Shown in pieces: positions 7,853 through 16,727 of a stretch of 64,000 nucleotides of DNA. This stretch comes from Lacinutrix himadriensis (GTDB lineage: Bacteria > Bacteroidota > Bacteroidia > Flavobacteriales > Flavobacteriaceae), in the NCBI RefSeq assembly GCF_001418105.1, contig NZ_LIQI01000031.1, positions 62,001-126,000 of the forward strand, read 5' to 3'. Both the position numbers and the translations under genes were made by a program. The notes below the pieces were generated by a model that worked only from the letters and a program-made list of their open reading frames with translations, did not search any database and was not told the origin of the DNA. The stretch's first letter is position 1, and every line of letters begins with the position of its first letter.

Positions 7853-10800
7853 TTACTCTATGGTTATCACTAAATCATCTTGTTTTACCATACTTCCTTC
7901 TTTTAAAGAAATAGATTTAATTTTTCCAGCCTTAAAAGCATTTACTGTTGTTTCCATTTTCATGGCTTCAATAACAAAAAGCGCATCGTTTTCTTTTACT
8001 TCTTGTCCTTTCTTAACCAGTATTTTATATAACGATCCTTGTAAAGGAGCACCAATTTGATTGGTGTTTGCAGGATCTATTTTTGCATTTTGTTCCACTT
8101 TAATATTCAAGGACGTGTCTAAAACATCCACAAATCTGTTCTCTCCATTTACTTTAAAGAAAACCGTTCGCATACCTTCTTTGTTAGGAATACTTATAGA
8201 AAGTAGTTTGATGATTACGGTTTTTCCTGGCTCTAATTCGATTAATATTTCTTCACCAAGCTGCATACCATAAAAGAAATTCTTTGTAGGTACCAACGCG
8301 ATGTTTCCGTAGGTTTTATAGTTTTCATGCGCTTGTTCAAATACTTTAGGATACAAGGTGTAGGATAAGAAATCTTCTTCTTCTATTGCTCTTGTAAATC
8401 CTTTTTGAAACTTCTTTTTAAAGGCTGCATATTCTACCGTAAAATCTATTGGTTTTAAATGCGCATTTGGCCTATCGGTATAGGGTGTTTTATTTTTAAG
8501 TATAATTTTTTGAAGCTTTTTAGGAAAGCCTCCAACCGGCTGACCAAGATCTCCTTTAAAGAAATTAATTACCGATTCTGGAAAAGAAATTTCTTCACCT
8601 CGCGTCATGATGTCTTCCGGAGTAAAATTATTGGTTACCATAAAAATAGCCATATCACCAACTACTTTAGAACTTGGTGTTACTTTTATTAAATTACCAA
8701 ACATGGCATTTACTTCGCCATACATTTTTTTTACTTCATCAAAACGATCGCCTAAACCTAAAGCGGTTGCTTGCGGACGTAAATTAGAGTATTGCCCTCC
8801 AGGGATTTCATGTTTAAATACTTCTGCAGTTCCAGCTTTTAATCCAGATTCAAAAGGGTGTACATTTCGCGAGTGTCTTCCCAGAAATTAGAAAACTGAT
8901 TCAATGTCGACATATCAAAATCATGTGCACGATCTTGGAATTTCATCATTTCTACAACCGCATTAAAATTAGGTTGTGAGGTTAAACCAGACAAACCACC
9001 AAGTGCTACATCTACAACATCTACTCCTGCTTCAATAGCTTTTAAATAGGTTGCTGTTTGTAAAGAAGAAGTATCATGCGTATGTAAATGAATAGGAATG
9101 TTTACCGTATCTTTTAAAGCACCAACCAACTCGGTTGCTGCATAGGGTTTTAATAAACCTGCCATATCTTTAATCGCAATCATATGCGCACCAGCATTTT
9201 CTAAATCTTTTGCTAATTGTGTATAATATTTAAGATTGTATTTGGTTTGATTAGGATCTAAAATATCACCTGTATAACTAATTGCTGCTTCTGCAATTCC
9301 GCCCGTTTTATTACGCACATAGTTAATACTAGGTTCCATGGCTTTTACCCAGTTTAGGGAATCGAAAATTCTAAAAATATCGACCCCATTTTCCCAAGAT
9401 TTCTCGACAAACTTCTCGATTAGGTTATCCGGATACGCTTTGTAGCCAACCGCATTAGAACCGCGCAATAGCATTTGGAATAATATATTTGGAACCGCTT
9501 TCGTAATTCGCGTAAGCGTGTCCACGGACTTTCATGTAAAAAGCGCAGGCAAACGTCAAAAGTTGCGCCTCCCCAAACTTCCATACTAAAGGTGTTCGGA
9601 TGGTTTTTTGCAAAACTTTCGGCAACTTTAAGCATGTCAAAACTTCGCATTCTGGTTGCTAGTAGCGATTGATGCGCATCTCGCATCGTGGTATCTGTAT
9701 AATGTATTTTCTTATCTTCTTTTAACCATTGGCAAAAGGCTTCGGGACCAAGTTCGGTTAGTAAATCTTTCGTTCCTTTAGGAAAAGGAGCAGAGGTACT
9801 AAATTTTGGTGCTTTTGCATTTCGGAATATTTTACTGTCGTCTTTGAATTTTACATCCGAGTTTCCGTTGACGCTAACTTCGGCTAAAAATTTCACCACT
9901 TTAGAGGTTCTGTCTTGTGGTAGTTTTATTTTAAATAAACTCGGCGTATTTTGAATAAAGTTTACGGTGACTTTTCCGTTTAAAAAATCTTCATGCTGAA
10001 TCACATTTTGTAAAAAATGAATATTAGTTTTCACACCACGAATTCTAAACTCTTTTAACGCACGTACCATTTTACGGGTTGCGCCATCTAAACTTCTACC
10101 ATGTGCAGAAACTTTTACAAGCATGGAATCGAAAAACGGACTTACCTGATAGCCTTGGTAAATACTACCAGCATCTAAACGAATTCCCATTCCGGATGCA
10201 CTTCTATACGTCGTTACATTACCGTAATCTGGCGTAAAATTGTTTTCAGGATCTTCTGTAGTTAATCTACATTGTAGCGCAAAACCATAGGTAGCAATGC
10301 TATCTTGATCGTACATTTTTATTTGCTCGTCCGATAATTTATAACCACCAGCAATAAATATTTGTGTTTTAACAAGGTCAAAACCAGTCACCATTTCGGT
10401 TACGGTATGTTCCACTTGAATTCTTGGATTTACTTCAATAAAGAAAATGTTATCTTCTTGATCTACCAAAAATTCTACCGTACCAATATTGTTATAGTTT
10501 ACTTCGGAAGTAATAGCAATGGCATATTTGTATAAATCTTGTTTTACCTTCTCGGAAACATTAAAAGAAGGTGCAATTTCTACTACCTTTTGATGACGTC
10601 TTTGAACCGAGCAATCTCTTTCATATAGATGACGAATATTACCATGTCTATCTGCTACAATTTGTACTTCTATATGCTTCGGGTTTTCTACATATTTTTC
10701 TAAAAACATAGTACCATCACCAAAGGCATTTAATGCTTCGTTACTTGCAGATACAAAATGAAGTTCTAAATCTTCGGTAGTTCTAATAATTCGCATACCA

Positions 10801-11303
10801 CGACCTCCACCACCAGAAGCAGCTTTTAGCATTAAAGGATAACCAATAGTCTTGGCTTCGGAAATTGCAATTTTTAGCGAGCTTAGTTTTTTAGTATTAC
10901 TTTCAATAATAGGAACGTTACATTTTACGGCTATTTTTTTTGCTGTAATTTTATCCCCTAAAGCATCCATAACTTCTGGATCTGGACCAATAAAAATAAT
11001 ACCGTTTTCGGCACACCTTCTTGCAAATTCGGAGTTTTCAGATAAAAAACCATAACCAGGATGAATAGCGTCTACATGCTTCGCTTTTGCTAAATCTATA
11101 ATCGCTTCAATATCTAAATATGGTTTTAAAGGCTGATTGTCTTCGCCTATTTGATACGATTCATCGGCTTTATTTCTATGTTGCGAGTATCTATCTTCAT
11201 AGGTGTAAACAGCAACTGTAGCAATATTTAACTCGGTACAAGCACGAAGTACTCGAATCGCAATTTCGCCTCTATTGGCAACAAGAACTTTTTTAATTTT
11301 CAT
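7853..11303 (-). CDS. pyc: Pyruvate carboxylase, reading frame broken by two 1-nt deletions
   Basis: Three overlapping frames together cover a normal ~1150-aa pyruvate carboxylase (pyruvate + HCO3- + ATP to oxaloacetate, biotin-dependent, cytosolic). The first frame (11303-9420) holds the biotin carboxylase and ATP-grasp domain with [14 protein letters not shown], plus the start of the carboxyltransferase ([18 protein letters not shown]). The second (9525-8839) continues the TIM barrel. The third (8725-7853) holds the PycA C-terminal region and the biotinyl domain with EAMKMET. The breaks lie at 9499-9501, where LRELRK should continue AVPN, and near 8852-8858, where REMYT should continue PFESG. 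Each is repaired by adding one base to a short homopolymer. Either both are sequencing errors or the gene is a recent pseudogene. The 351-aa gene lies 29 bp upstream. Confidence 0.9.
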
Positions 11304-11332
11304 TATATCGTGGTAATTATAGTTGTGTTATT

Positions 11333-12388
11333 TTAAAATATACGGGTTTCCTGTTGGTAATTTCTAATCACAAAATCTAAAGCTGCTTTTAGTAATTCTC
11401 CCATGTTTTTTGCGCGTTTAAATCGCACATCTCCTGTTAAAGTAAATAATCCTGTTTTTAATTCCTGAACTTTTTCAGGATTAGAAATATTGTCTTTTTT
11501 CATGCATTGTATTAAAAGCTTTAAACGTTTTTGTTCGCTCTTTGCACGTTTTGCTAAAAGAGAACGCTCTTCGTTTTTATATTGCTCTATCGACTCTTTC
11601 GCTAAAAGCTCTAAACTCATTTTTACAAACGGATTGTTTTCTTTTAAAAACTGCGGTTTATACACTTTAACATTACCTTCATAACTCTGTTGGTCAAAAT
11701 CGACAGCACGAATACGGTATTGTTTTCTATCAAAATCATAACTAATTACAATAACATAGTTGTACGAACGCATATCGCCTAATAGCCTAACAAAACAACG
11801 TTCGTTAAACTTAACAAACTCTTTTGCTAACTCTCTTTTATCCTGTTCTGAAATGGTATCTAAATGCTCTTTTATATAGATGTCGCCAGGAATTCCAGAA
11901 ATATGCTCTTCTATTAAAGTGTCTTTATGGACTAAAAAATTGATATGATTTGGCGATAAGATATCTTCCAATTCTAATCCGTAAATACGCGATGCATCAG
12001 CCTTTTTGATATAAAGAAAAAGATAGTTATCGTTTAATATGTTTCTAACTTTTATACGAAAAGGCTTACTGTTTCCAAAGGTGCAAAAATCGATACTATC
12101 AATATTTAAATACGGTATAATCGTGTCGCTTCCATCAGAATGTAAGATGGAATACATTTGCTTTAAGCTACGGTGTATTTCTTCCCGTTCATGTTCGGAA
12201 TAGTAACAGCTAATCCATAAGGTGTCATTTCCTTCCGCATCAAAAACTTCTATAGCACCTTGAAACCTTAATAAATCATCATAATAAATAGGGATTTTTA
12301 TGTTCCTACCTTGCTTGGTAAGATATTTCGATAACGCTTCTGTTATTGGAAACGCTGGCTTTTTCTTAGAAATTAACTTTTTGTTCAT
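11333..12388 (-). CDS. Conserved protein of unknown function, in operon with pyc
   Basis: This 351-aa soluble protein has no signal peptide, and I do not recognise the family. Its C-terminal third is Lys/Arg/Glu-rich and probably helical (ESIEQYKNEERSLLAKRAK, then LLIQCMKKD). The middle has RLLGDMRSYNYVIVISYDFD followed by VDFDQQ, a hydrophobic-D-F-D pattern vaguely like the metal-binding loop of kinase-like folds; that likeness is only a guess. It ends 29 bp before the pyc start on the same strand, so co-transcription is likely and a role linked to the carboxylase is plausible. Confidence 0.8.
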   Translation of the reverse strand: MNKKLISKKKPAFPITEALSKYLTKQGRNIKIPIYYDDLLRFQGAIEVFDAEGNDTLWISCYYSEHEREEIHRSLKQMYSILHSDGSDTIIPYLNIDSIDFCTFGNSKPFRIKVRNILNDNYLFLYIKKADASRIYGLELEDILSPNHINFLVHKDTLIEEHISGIPGDIYIKEHLDTISEQDKRELAKEFVKFNERCFVRLLGDMRSYNYVIVISYDFDRKQYRIRAVDFDQQSYEGNVKVYKPQFLKENNPFVKMSLELLAKESIEQYKNEERSLLAKRAKSEQKRLKLLIQCMKKDNISNPEKVQELKTGLFTLTGDVRFKRAKNMGELLKAALDFVIRNYQQETRIF

Positions 12389-12437
12389 GGTAATTTGGTA
12401 AAGGCTATAAGGTAATTGTTAATTCTGAAAAATACAA

Positions 12438-12504
12438 TGCGTGCATAGTATTTTTTTTAAACGAAAAGGTAACTATGTTTAATGGAATTCCATTGCGTGC
12501 ATAG
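12438..12504 (-). promoter_or_regulatory. Two 11-bp direct repeats upstream of the 351-aa/pyc operon
   Basis: TGCGTGCATAG occurs at 12438-12448 and again at 12494-12504, 56 bp apart start to start, each followed by an A/T run. They lie 50-115 bp upstream of the first gene of the operon, where operator sites would be expected. The regulator is unknown. Confidence 0.4.
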
Positions 12505-12611
12505 GATATATTTACGTTGTTTTTGTATGATGTAAAGTACAAAATCTGAAACGTAAAATCCACGATTAGTAATTACATTTTAGCAGAAATTGATTTTAAG
12601 TAAAAGAATGG

Positions 12612-12640
12612 TTTGTATGTTTAAAATAATTTTACCTTTG
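12612..12640 (+). promoter_or_regulatory. Promoter of the leader upstream of yitT
   Basis: TTTG at 12612-12615 (-33 type), a 17-bp spacer and TACCTTTG at 12633-12640 (-7 type) fit the Bacteroidota consensus TTTG / TAnnTTTG. Transcription would start just before the small ORF at 12651. Confidence 0.65.
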
Positions 12641-12650
12641 CATTATAATT

Positions 12651-12713
12651 ATGAAAAACAATAACTTAAATATTATTTGTAAGAAGCACGCGAGGTTTAA
12701 TCTCGAAGGCTAG
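12651..12713 (+). CDS. Possible 20-aa leader peptide
   Basis: An ATG placed 10 bp after a good -7 box opens a 20-codon frame ending GEG-type (…NLEG) at a TAG stop. The stop and next bases (TAGAACG, 12711-12717) are complementary to the 5' arm of the following terminator, so ribosome position could decide which hairpin forms. The codons include KKHARF near the end but no run of a single amino acid. It may also be a chance ORF inside a small RNA. Confidence 0.35.
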   Translation: MKNNNLNIICKKHARFNLEG

Positions 12714-12770
12714 AACGTATATATTAATAAATATTTAAAAGCGTTCTATTTTTATAGAACGCTTTTTTTT
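12711..12770 (+). terminator. Attenuator-like terminator with alternative pairing
   Basis: Terminator: AAAAGCGTTCTA (12737-12748) pairs with TAGAACGCTTTT (12755-12766), followed by a T run. A third segment, TAGAACG at 12711-12717, can pair instead with CGTTCTA of the 5' arm and would prevent the terminator. This three-segment arrangement is seen directly; regulation by it is inferred. Confidence 0.55.
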
Positions 12771-12902
12771 ATACCTATAGTAAAATGAATTTTTTAAAAC
12801 TGATTTCGATTAATGCCAATAAGAATACACGTATTTATATGTGTAATAAGGTGTTTATTGTCCAATGTCAGAGCTTTTAAAATTAGTTAGAACTTAAATT
12901 TT

Positions 12903-12942
12903 TAATCCCTTTGATTCATTATAAATCAAAGGGATTTTTTTA
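12903..12942 (+). terminator. Second terminator hairpin immediately before yitT
   Basis: AATCCCTTTGAT and ATCAAAGGGATT form a perfect stem with a 9-nt loop, followed by seven T's. It ends only 11 bp before the yitT ATG, and no TAnnTTTG promoter lies between. yitT expression would therefore require readthrough, or the hairpin acts on the mRNA leader. A 31-codon frame (12785-12880) lies between the two terminators; nothing supports it as a gene. Confidence 0.65.
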
Positions 12943-12953
12943 TACCCAGTATT

Positions 12954-13811
12954 ATGAAAAAAAGAATCGCATTATTATTAAAAAACGAGCAACTACTTAC
13001 CGAACTTAAAAGCTATACACATGTTATGCTTGGTTCTTTTGTAATGTCTGTAGCCTATGTAATATTTATTATACCTCACAATATTGTGCCAGGTGGGATT
13101 TTAGGTTTGAGTATTGTTATTAATCAGCTTACAGGAATGTCTATTGGTTTGATAGCTTTACTTATTAATATTCCTTTGTTGCTTTGGGGAACAAAAGTAC
13201 TTGGAAGAAAAACGGGAATTAAAACTGCTTTTTCGATGGTTTTAGTTTCTTTTTATATTGATGTTTTTTCACAGTTTTCAGCAAATAAAATCTTTGTAGA
13301 AGATGTTTTATTGTCTTCTGTATTTGGAGGTGTTATCGTTGGATTCTCTGTTTTTATGGTAATGAAAGCTGGAGCAACAACGGGAGGAAATGATATCTTG
13401 GTTAGAATTTTGGCTACCAAAATAAAGCTTCCGTATAGCAAACTTATTTTAATGGTAGATGGTGTTGTTATTTTCTTCGGAATTCTAGTTTTTGAAGATT
13501 TTACCATGGCAGCATATAGTATTGCAGCGATTATAGCAATTAGTAAAACGATTGCTTATTATATAAAACAATCTACAACACATATGACGGTTTTTGTGTT
13601 TTCAAAAAAGAACTTACGCATTCAGGAAGCTTTTTTAAAACATAAAGATTATACCAAAACCATCTTTAAATTGATTCATCATGACTCTCAAGGAAAACTG
13701 ATTTTAATTACTAAAAACACCAAACAACTAGAAGCTATTAAAGCGGTGGTTTATAAAGTAGATGCAAAAGCAGATATTAGTGTTTTAGAATCGAATACAG
13801 AATCTATTTAG
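12954..13811 (+). CDS. YitT family membrane protein
   Basis: The protein has 285 aa. Residues ~25-195 hold about five or six transmembrane helices with the family patterns FIIPHNIVPGGILGLS and KAGATTGGNDILVRIL. Residues ~205-285 form a soluble C-terminal domain of the DUF2179 type. YitT proteins are inner-membrane proteins of unknown transport role. Its 5' region is unusual, with two terminator-type hairpins between the nearest promoter and the ATG, which suggests control by attenuation. It converges with the Dus gene on a shared terminator. Confidence 0.85.
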   Translation: MKKRIALLLKNEQLLTELKSYTHVMLGSFVMSVAYVIFIIPHNIVPGGILGLSIVINQLTGMSIGLIALLINIPLLLWGTKVLGRKTGIKTAFSMVLVSFYIDVFSQFSANKIFVEDVLLSSVFGGVIVGFSVFMVMKAGATTGGNDILVRILATKIKLPYSKLILMVDGVVIFFGILVFEDFTMAAYSIAAIIAISKTIAYYIKQSTTHMTVFVFSKKNLRIQEAFLKHKDYTKTIFKLIHHDSQGKLILITKNTKQLEAIKAVVYKVDAKADISVLESNTESI

Positions 13812-13860
13812 CACAAATAGAGAGGTAAATAGATAAGTAAGTAGGAAAGTAATGTAAAAG

Positions 13861-13890
13861 TAAAATCACTTTTTAATAGAAGTGGTTTTA
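13861..13890. terminator. Bidirectional terminator between yitT and dus
   Basis: TAAAATCACTT and AAGTGGTTTTA form a stem with A/T-rich tails on both sides, placed between two convergent genes. Confidence 0.7.
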
Positions 13891-14835
13891 CTTTTCTTTA
13901 TTTAAAACCTCTTTTACTGCTTGTCTATATTTTACAGGATTACCAGCTTTTTTAATGGCTTTGTATGTTTTTTGCGGATTGGTAAACGACTGCGAAAAGA
14001 ATTCCCAAAAACCAAGCATCTTCATTTTTATTGGCGTAGGACCAGAAAGATATTCGTCATATTGTTGGTAAATGGTATCGTGAAATTCGGAAAAAATTTC
14101 CCATCTATTTTTAGGGTATTCGGTAGTATTATTTTTAATCATACTTGGTAAAAAAGGATCTGCAATTAAACCACGACCAATCATAAAATGATCAATACTA
14201 GGAAAACGAGCTTCCATTTTCTTAAAAGCGTCTACACTAGTGATATCTCCATTATAGTACAATTTGTGTTTGGTACTTGGTATGCAACGTTCAAAAGCAT
14301 CTAAATCTACAGGGCCTTTATACAACTGCTTGCCAATTCGGGCATGAATGGCAATATTTTTAAGCGGATATTTATCTAAAATAGGGAAGGTGTCTAAAAT
14401 TTCTTCGGCATGATCATAACCCATTCTCATTTTCATGGAAACGGTAATATCGGTTTCGTTGTGTGCTCTTTTTAAAATCTCATCAATCTTTGTCGGATTG
14501 CAAATTAAGCCAGAACCCATTCCCGATTTGGTAACCATTGGGTACGGACAACCCAAATTCCAATTCAGCTCTTTGTAACCTAAACTTTGCACATATTTTA
14601 CAACAAACAAAAACTCATCGGCATCATTAGTCATGACTTGCGGAATCACCTCTAAAGTGCTATTATTTTCCGGTTGTAAATCTAATTGATACGATTGCTT
14701 GATTTTTAACTTGCCGTTTAATCTAATATAAGGCGCGTAAAAAGTATCAATACCTCCAAAATAATGATGAAACGCATTACGAAACCTAAAATCTGTAAAG
14801 CCTTGTAATGGCGAAGAAAGTAATGTTGTACTCAT
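13888..14835 (-). CDS. tRNA-dihydrouridine synthase
   Basis: The 315-aa protein is an FMN-dependent TIM-barrel enzyme that reduces uridine to dihydrouridine in the tRNA D-loop. Motifs: SPLQGFTDFRFRNAF at the N-terminus, ELNWNLGCPYPMVTKSGMGSGL (active-site Cys in NLGCP), VSMKMRMGYD, IHAR, YYNGDI and FMIGRGLIADP (flavin phosphate binding). The length fits Dus family proteins, closest in pattern to DusC-like members. It is a single gene with the terminator shared with yitT. Confidence 0.9.
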   Translation of the reverse strand: MSTTLLSSPLQGFTDFRFRNAFHHYFGGIDTFYAPYIRLNGKLKIKQSYQLDLQPENNSTLEVIPQVMTNDADEFLFVVKYVQSLGYKELNWNLGCPYPMVTKSGMGSGLICNPTKIDEILKRAHNETDITVSMKMRMGYDHAEEILDTFPILDKYPLKNIAIHARIGKQLYKGPVDLDAFERCIPSTKHKLYYNGDITSVDAFKKMEARFPSIDHFMIGRGLIADPFLPSMIKNNTTEYPKNRWEIFSEFHDTIYQQYDEYLSGPTPIKMKMLGFWEFFSQSFTNPQKTYKAIKKAGNPVKYRQAVKEVLNKEK

Positions 14836-15004
14836 AGTTTATGCTTGCCGCAAATATAAGCGAATAGTTTTTGTTTTATAGGTGTGTTTTAAAGTTTCGT
14901 TGCATGTGTTTGTAAAAGATTCGTTAGAGGTTTTTTTGTTTTTAACGAAGTGACTTGTAGTTGTTAGTGAGGGATTTAGTGTTACGTTATTACTAACCTT
15001 TTCT

Positions 15005-15060
15005 TGTCAATCTGACATTTATTTAAATGAAAAAATGACAATAATTCTGAAAATTTGACA
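15005..15060 (+). promoter_or_regulatory. TGTCA/TGACA motif cluster upstream of hsp20
   Basis: TGTCAATCTGACA at 15005-15017 is followed by TGACA at 15036-15040 and 15056-15060, about 20 bp apart. A near match (TGTCAGTTTGTCA on the minus strand) lies upstream of htpG at 20502-20514. A shared stress-control site is a reasonable inference. The rest of 14836-15195 shows no gene. Confidence 0.4.
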
Positions 15061-15195
15061 GAAATACTCCGCATTTCAATACGTTTTTTTGTTTCTAAAT
15101 ACGAAGGATTCATTTTGGTATTTTATTTGTAATTATACTATCGAAATCGTGAGTATTTCAAATTTGAAATAATGTTTAATTTAAATTTTTTAATT

Positions 15196-15672
15196 ATGAG
15201 CAATTTAGTTAATGTTCCTAAAAACGGAAGTTTAGCAAACACAAGTTCAAATGCAAACTTCCCAACATTGTCCAATTGGATAGAGGATATCTTTAATAGA
15301 GATCTTCCGTCGGTATTTACTTCTAATTTTAATACAGGAATTACTTTACCAAAAGTAAATATCAAAGAAACTGCCGATGCCTTTATGGTAGAAATGGCAG
15401 TTCCAGGTCTTAAAAAATCAGATTTCCATCTGGACCTAGACAATCAAGTTTTATCTATTTCTACAGAGACAAAGGATGAAAAAGAGGTGAAAGAAGAAAA
15501 CTTCACACGAAGAGAGTTTGGCTATTCTTCGTTCAAAAGAACTTTTACGCTTCCCGAAAGTGTAAATGATGAAAAAATTGATGCGAACTATAAAGACGGC
15601 ATTTTAAGTATTCTTCTTCCAAAAAAAGAAGAGGCAAAACAAAAGCCTGCAAGAAGTATTAAAGTTAGCTAA
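15196..15672 (+). CDS. Small heat shock protein (Hsp20/alpha-crystallin family)
   Basis: Starting at the ATG at 15196 gives 158 aa; an ATG 24 nt upstream is possible but adds only an odd hydrophobic octapeptide. The alpha-crystallin domain covers residues ~42-150: PKVNIKETADAFMVEMAVPG, SDFHLDLDNQVLSI, FGYSSFKRTFTLPE, then ANYKDGILSILLPK and a Lys-rich tail ending RSIKVS. These proteins are ATP-independent holdases that keep unfolding proteins soluble. A clear terminator follows. The upstream motif cluster resembles one before htpG. Confidence 0.92.
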   Translation: MSNLVNVPKNGSLANTSSNANFPTLSNWIEDIFNRDLPSVFTSNFNTGITLPKVNIKETADAFMVEMAVPGLKKSDFHLDLDNQVLSISTETKDEKEVKEENFTRREFGYSSFKRTFTLPESVNDEKIDANYKDGILSILLPKKEEAKQKPARSIKVS

Positions 15673-15704
15673 TCTATCCTTCCATTTTAGCGTGCAATGT
15701 TAAG

Positions 15705-15735
15705 AATATGAGGCTGATTTTTCAGCCTCATTCTT
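15705..15735 (+). terminator. Intrinsic terminator after hsp20
   Basis: AAGAAT-TGAGGCTGA and TCAGCCTCATTCTT form a long stem with a TTTT loop, 33 bp past the stop codon. Confidence 0.75.
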
Positions 15736-15766
15736 ATCCGTAAATTTTAATGAATTAAAAAATAAT

Positions 15767-16033
15767 ATGGTTATGCCAAGAAAATTTAAACCTGGAGATT
15801 GGGTAAAAGTTAAAGGCAAACTTACCGCTCCAAAAATGCAAGTGATCCAGTATGTTCCGAGAAAAGATAGGCTTTTTGGTATGGTTAATACCGATCGTTA
15901 TTTGGAATGTGTTTGGTATAAAAATGGGGAACGAAAAAGTAAAGTGTATCACCAAAATAAATTGATTAAAGTGATAGAAACTGGTGGTTTATTCCAAACA
16001 TTTATTCCAACCCCTAAATTAAGTATAACTTAA
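15767..16033 (+). CDS. YodC-like (DUF2158-type) small protein
   Basis: This 88-aa basic soluble protein reads FKPGDWVKVKGKLTAPKMQV near the start and LECVWYKNGERKSKVYHQNK in the middle. That layout (F-K-x-G-D, P-K-M-x-V, C-x-W, then K-x-x-L) matches the small SH3-like DUF2158/YodC family. Its role is unknown. Either of two in-frame ATGs (15767 or 15773) could be the start. It sits 12 bp before the next gene on the same strand and after hsp20, so it may be stress-linked. Confidence 0.7.
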   Translation: MVMPRKFKPGDWVKVKGKLTAPKMQVIQYVPRKDRLFGMVNTDRYLECVWYKNGERKSKVYHQNKLIKVIETGGLFQTFIPTPKLSIT

Positions 16034-16044
16034 AATCTAAAGTG

Positions 16045-16518
16045 ATGAAAAAATATGTTTTATTATGTATGGTTGGATTGTTAAGTGTTGGTTGCAGTGG
16101 ACAACATACAGAAACAAATACAAAGGAAGAGAAGCTGGTAGAACAACCAAAAGGTTCTTGGAAAGTAGATAGAGAGTTTGATGAAAACGGCAATTTAATT
16201 AGATATGACAGTATTTATTCTTGGTCTTCTAGTAATACCTACGATAAACTTTCATTGTTAGAACGAGATAGCCTGACGCAATCTTTTAAATCGAAATTTT
16301 TCACAGACTTTTCGGAGTTTGAAAATCAAGGGTTTGAAGCTGTTTTTTCTCCAGATTCCCTTTTTAGCAAACGTTTCTTTAATGACGATTTTTTCGAAAG
16401 TCCTTTTGGTGCAGACTTTATGGATATCGATAAAATAAGACAGCAAATGACTGCAAGACAGAAGGAATTTTTAGAAAAATACCAATCCAAATTAATCCAG
16501 CCTGAAGACGAAAACTAA
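16045..16518 (+). CDS. Lipoprotein of unknown function (157 aa)
   Basis: The ATG at 16045 begins a signal with lipobox LSVGC (Cys17 from this start); a GTG one codon earlier is less likely. The mature protein is highly charged, with a helical C-terminal half (IDKIRQQMTARQKEFLEKY) and many Asp/Phe pairs. No domain is recognised. It follows the YodC-like gene by 12 bp, so the two are probably co-transcribed. Confidence 0.75.
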   Translation: MKKYVLLCMVGLLSVGCSGQHTETNTKEEKLVEQPKGSWKVDREFDENGNLIRYDSIYSWSSSNTYDKLSLLERDSLTQSFKSKFFTDFSEFENQGFEAVFSPDSLFSKRFFNDDFFESPFGADFMDIDKIRQQMTARQKEFLEKYQSKLIQPEDEN

Positions 16519-16539
16519 ATAGTTTTCGTCTTTTTTTTT
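16507..16539 (+). terminator. Intrinsic terminator overlapping the lipoprotein stop
   Basis: GACGAAAACT and AGTTTTCGTC form a perfect stem followed by nine T's. The stop codon lies inside the hairpin. Confidence 0.85.
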
Positions 16540-16727
16540 GCATTAGGTTTTGTTTTTTAGAGCTTTATGGTGTGAACGATTGAAGTTATGTTGTTAGTTG
16601 TTCTTCATTTATATTATTAGAGAATTAGCCTTTTTTTTTAAATAATTAAACCTTTCCACCTTTTTATAGTCTTTAATACGATACTAAAAATTAAATAAAC
16701 AACTCTGAAATCTAATATTAACAAAAA

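Noticed and set aside
8459-8891. Plus-strand ORFs within pyc
   Set aside because: Antisense shadows; the minus strand encodes continuous carboxylase sequence.
12785-12880. 31-codon ORF between the two terminators upstream of yitT
   Set aside because: No promoter of its own, no recognisable peptide and no link to an alternative hairpin.
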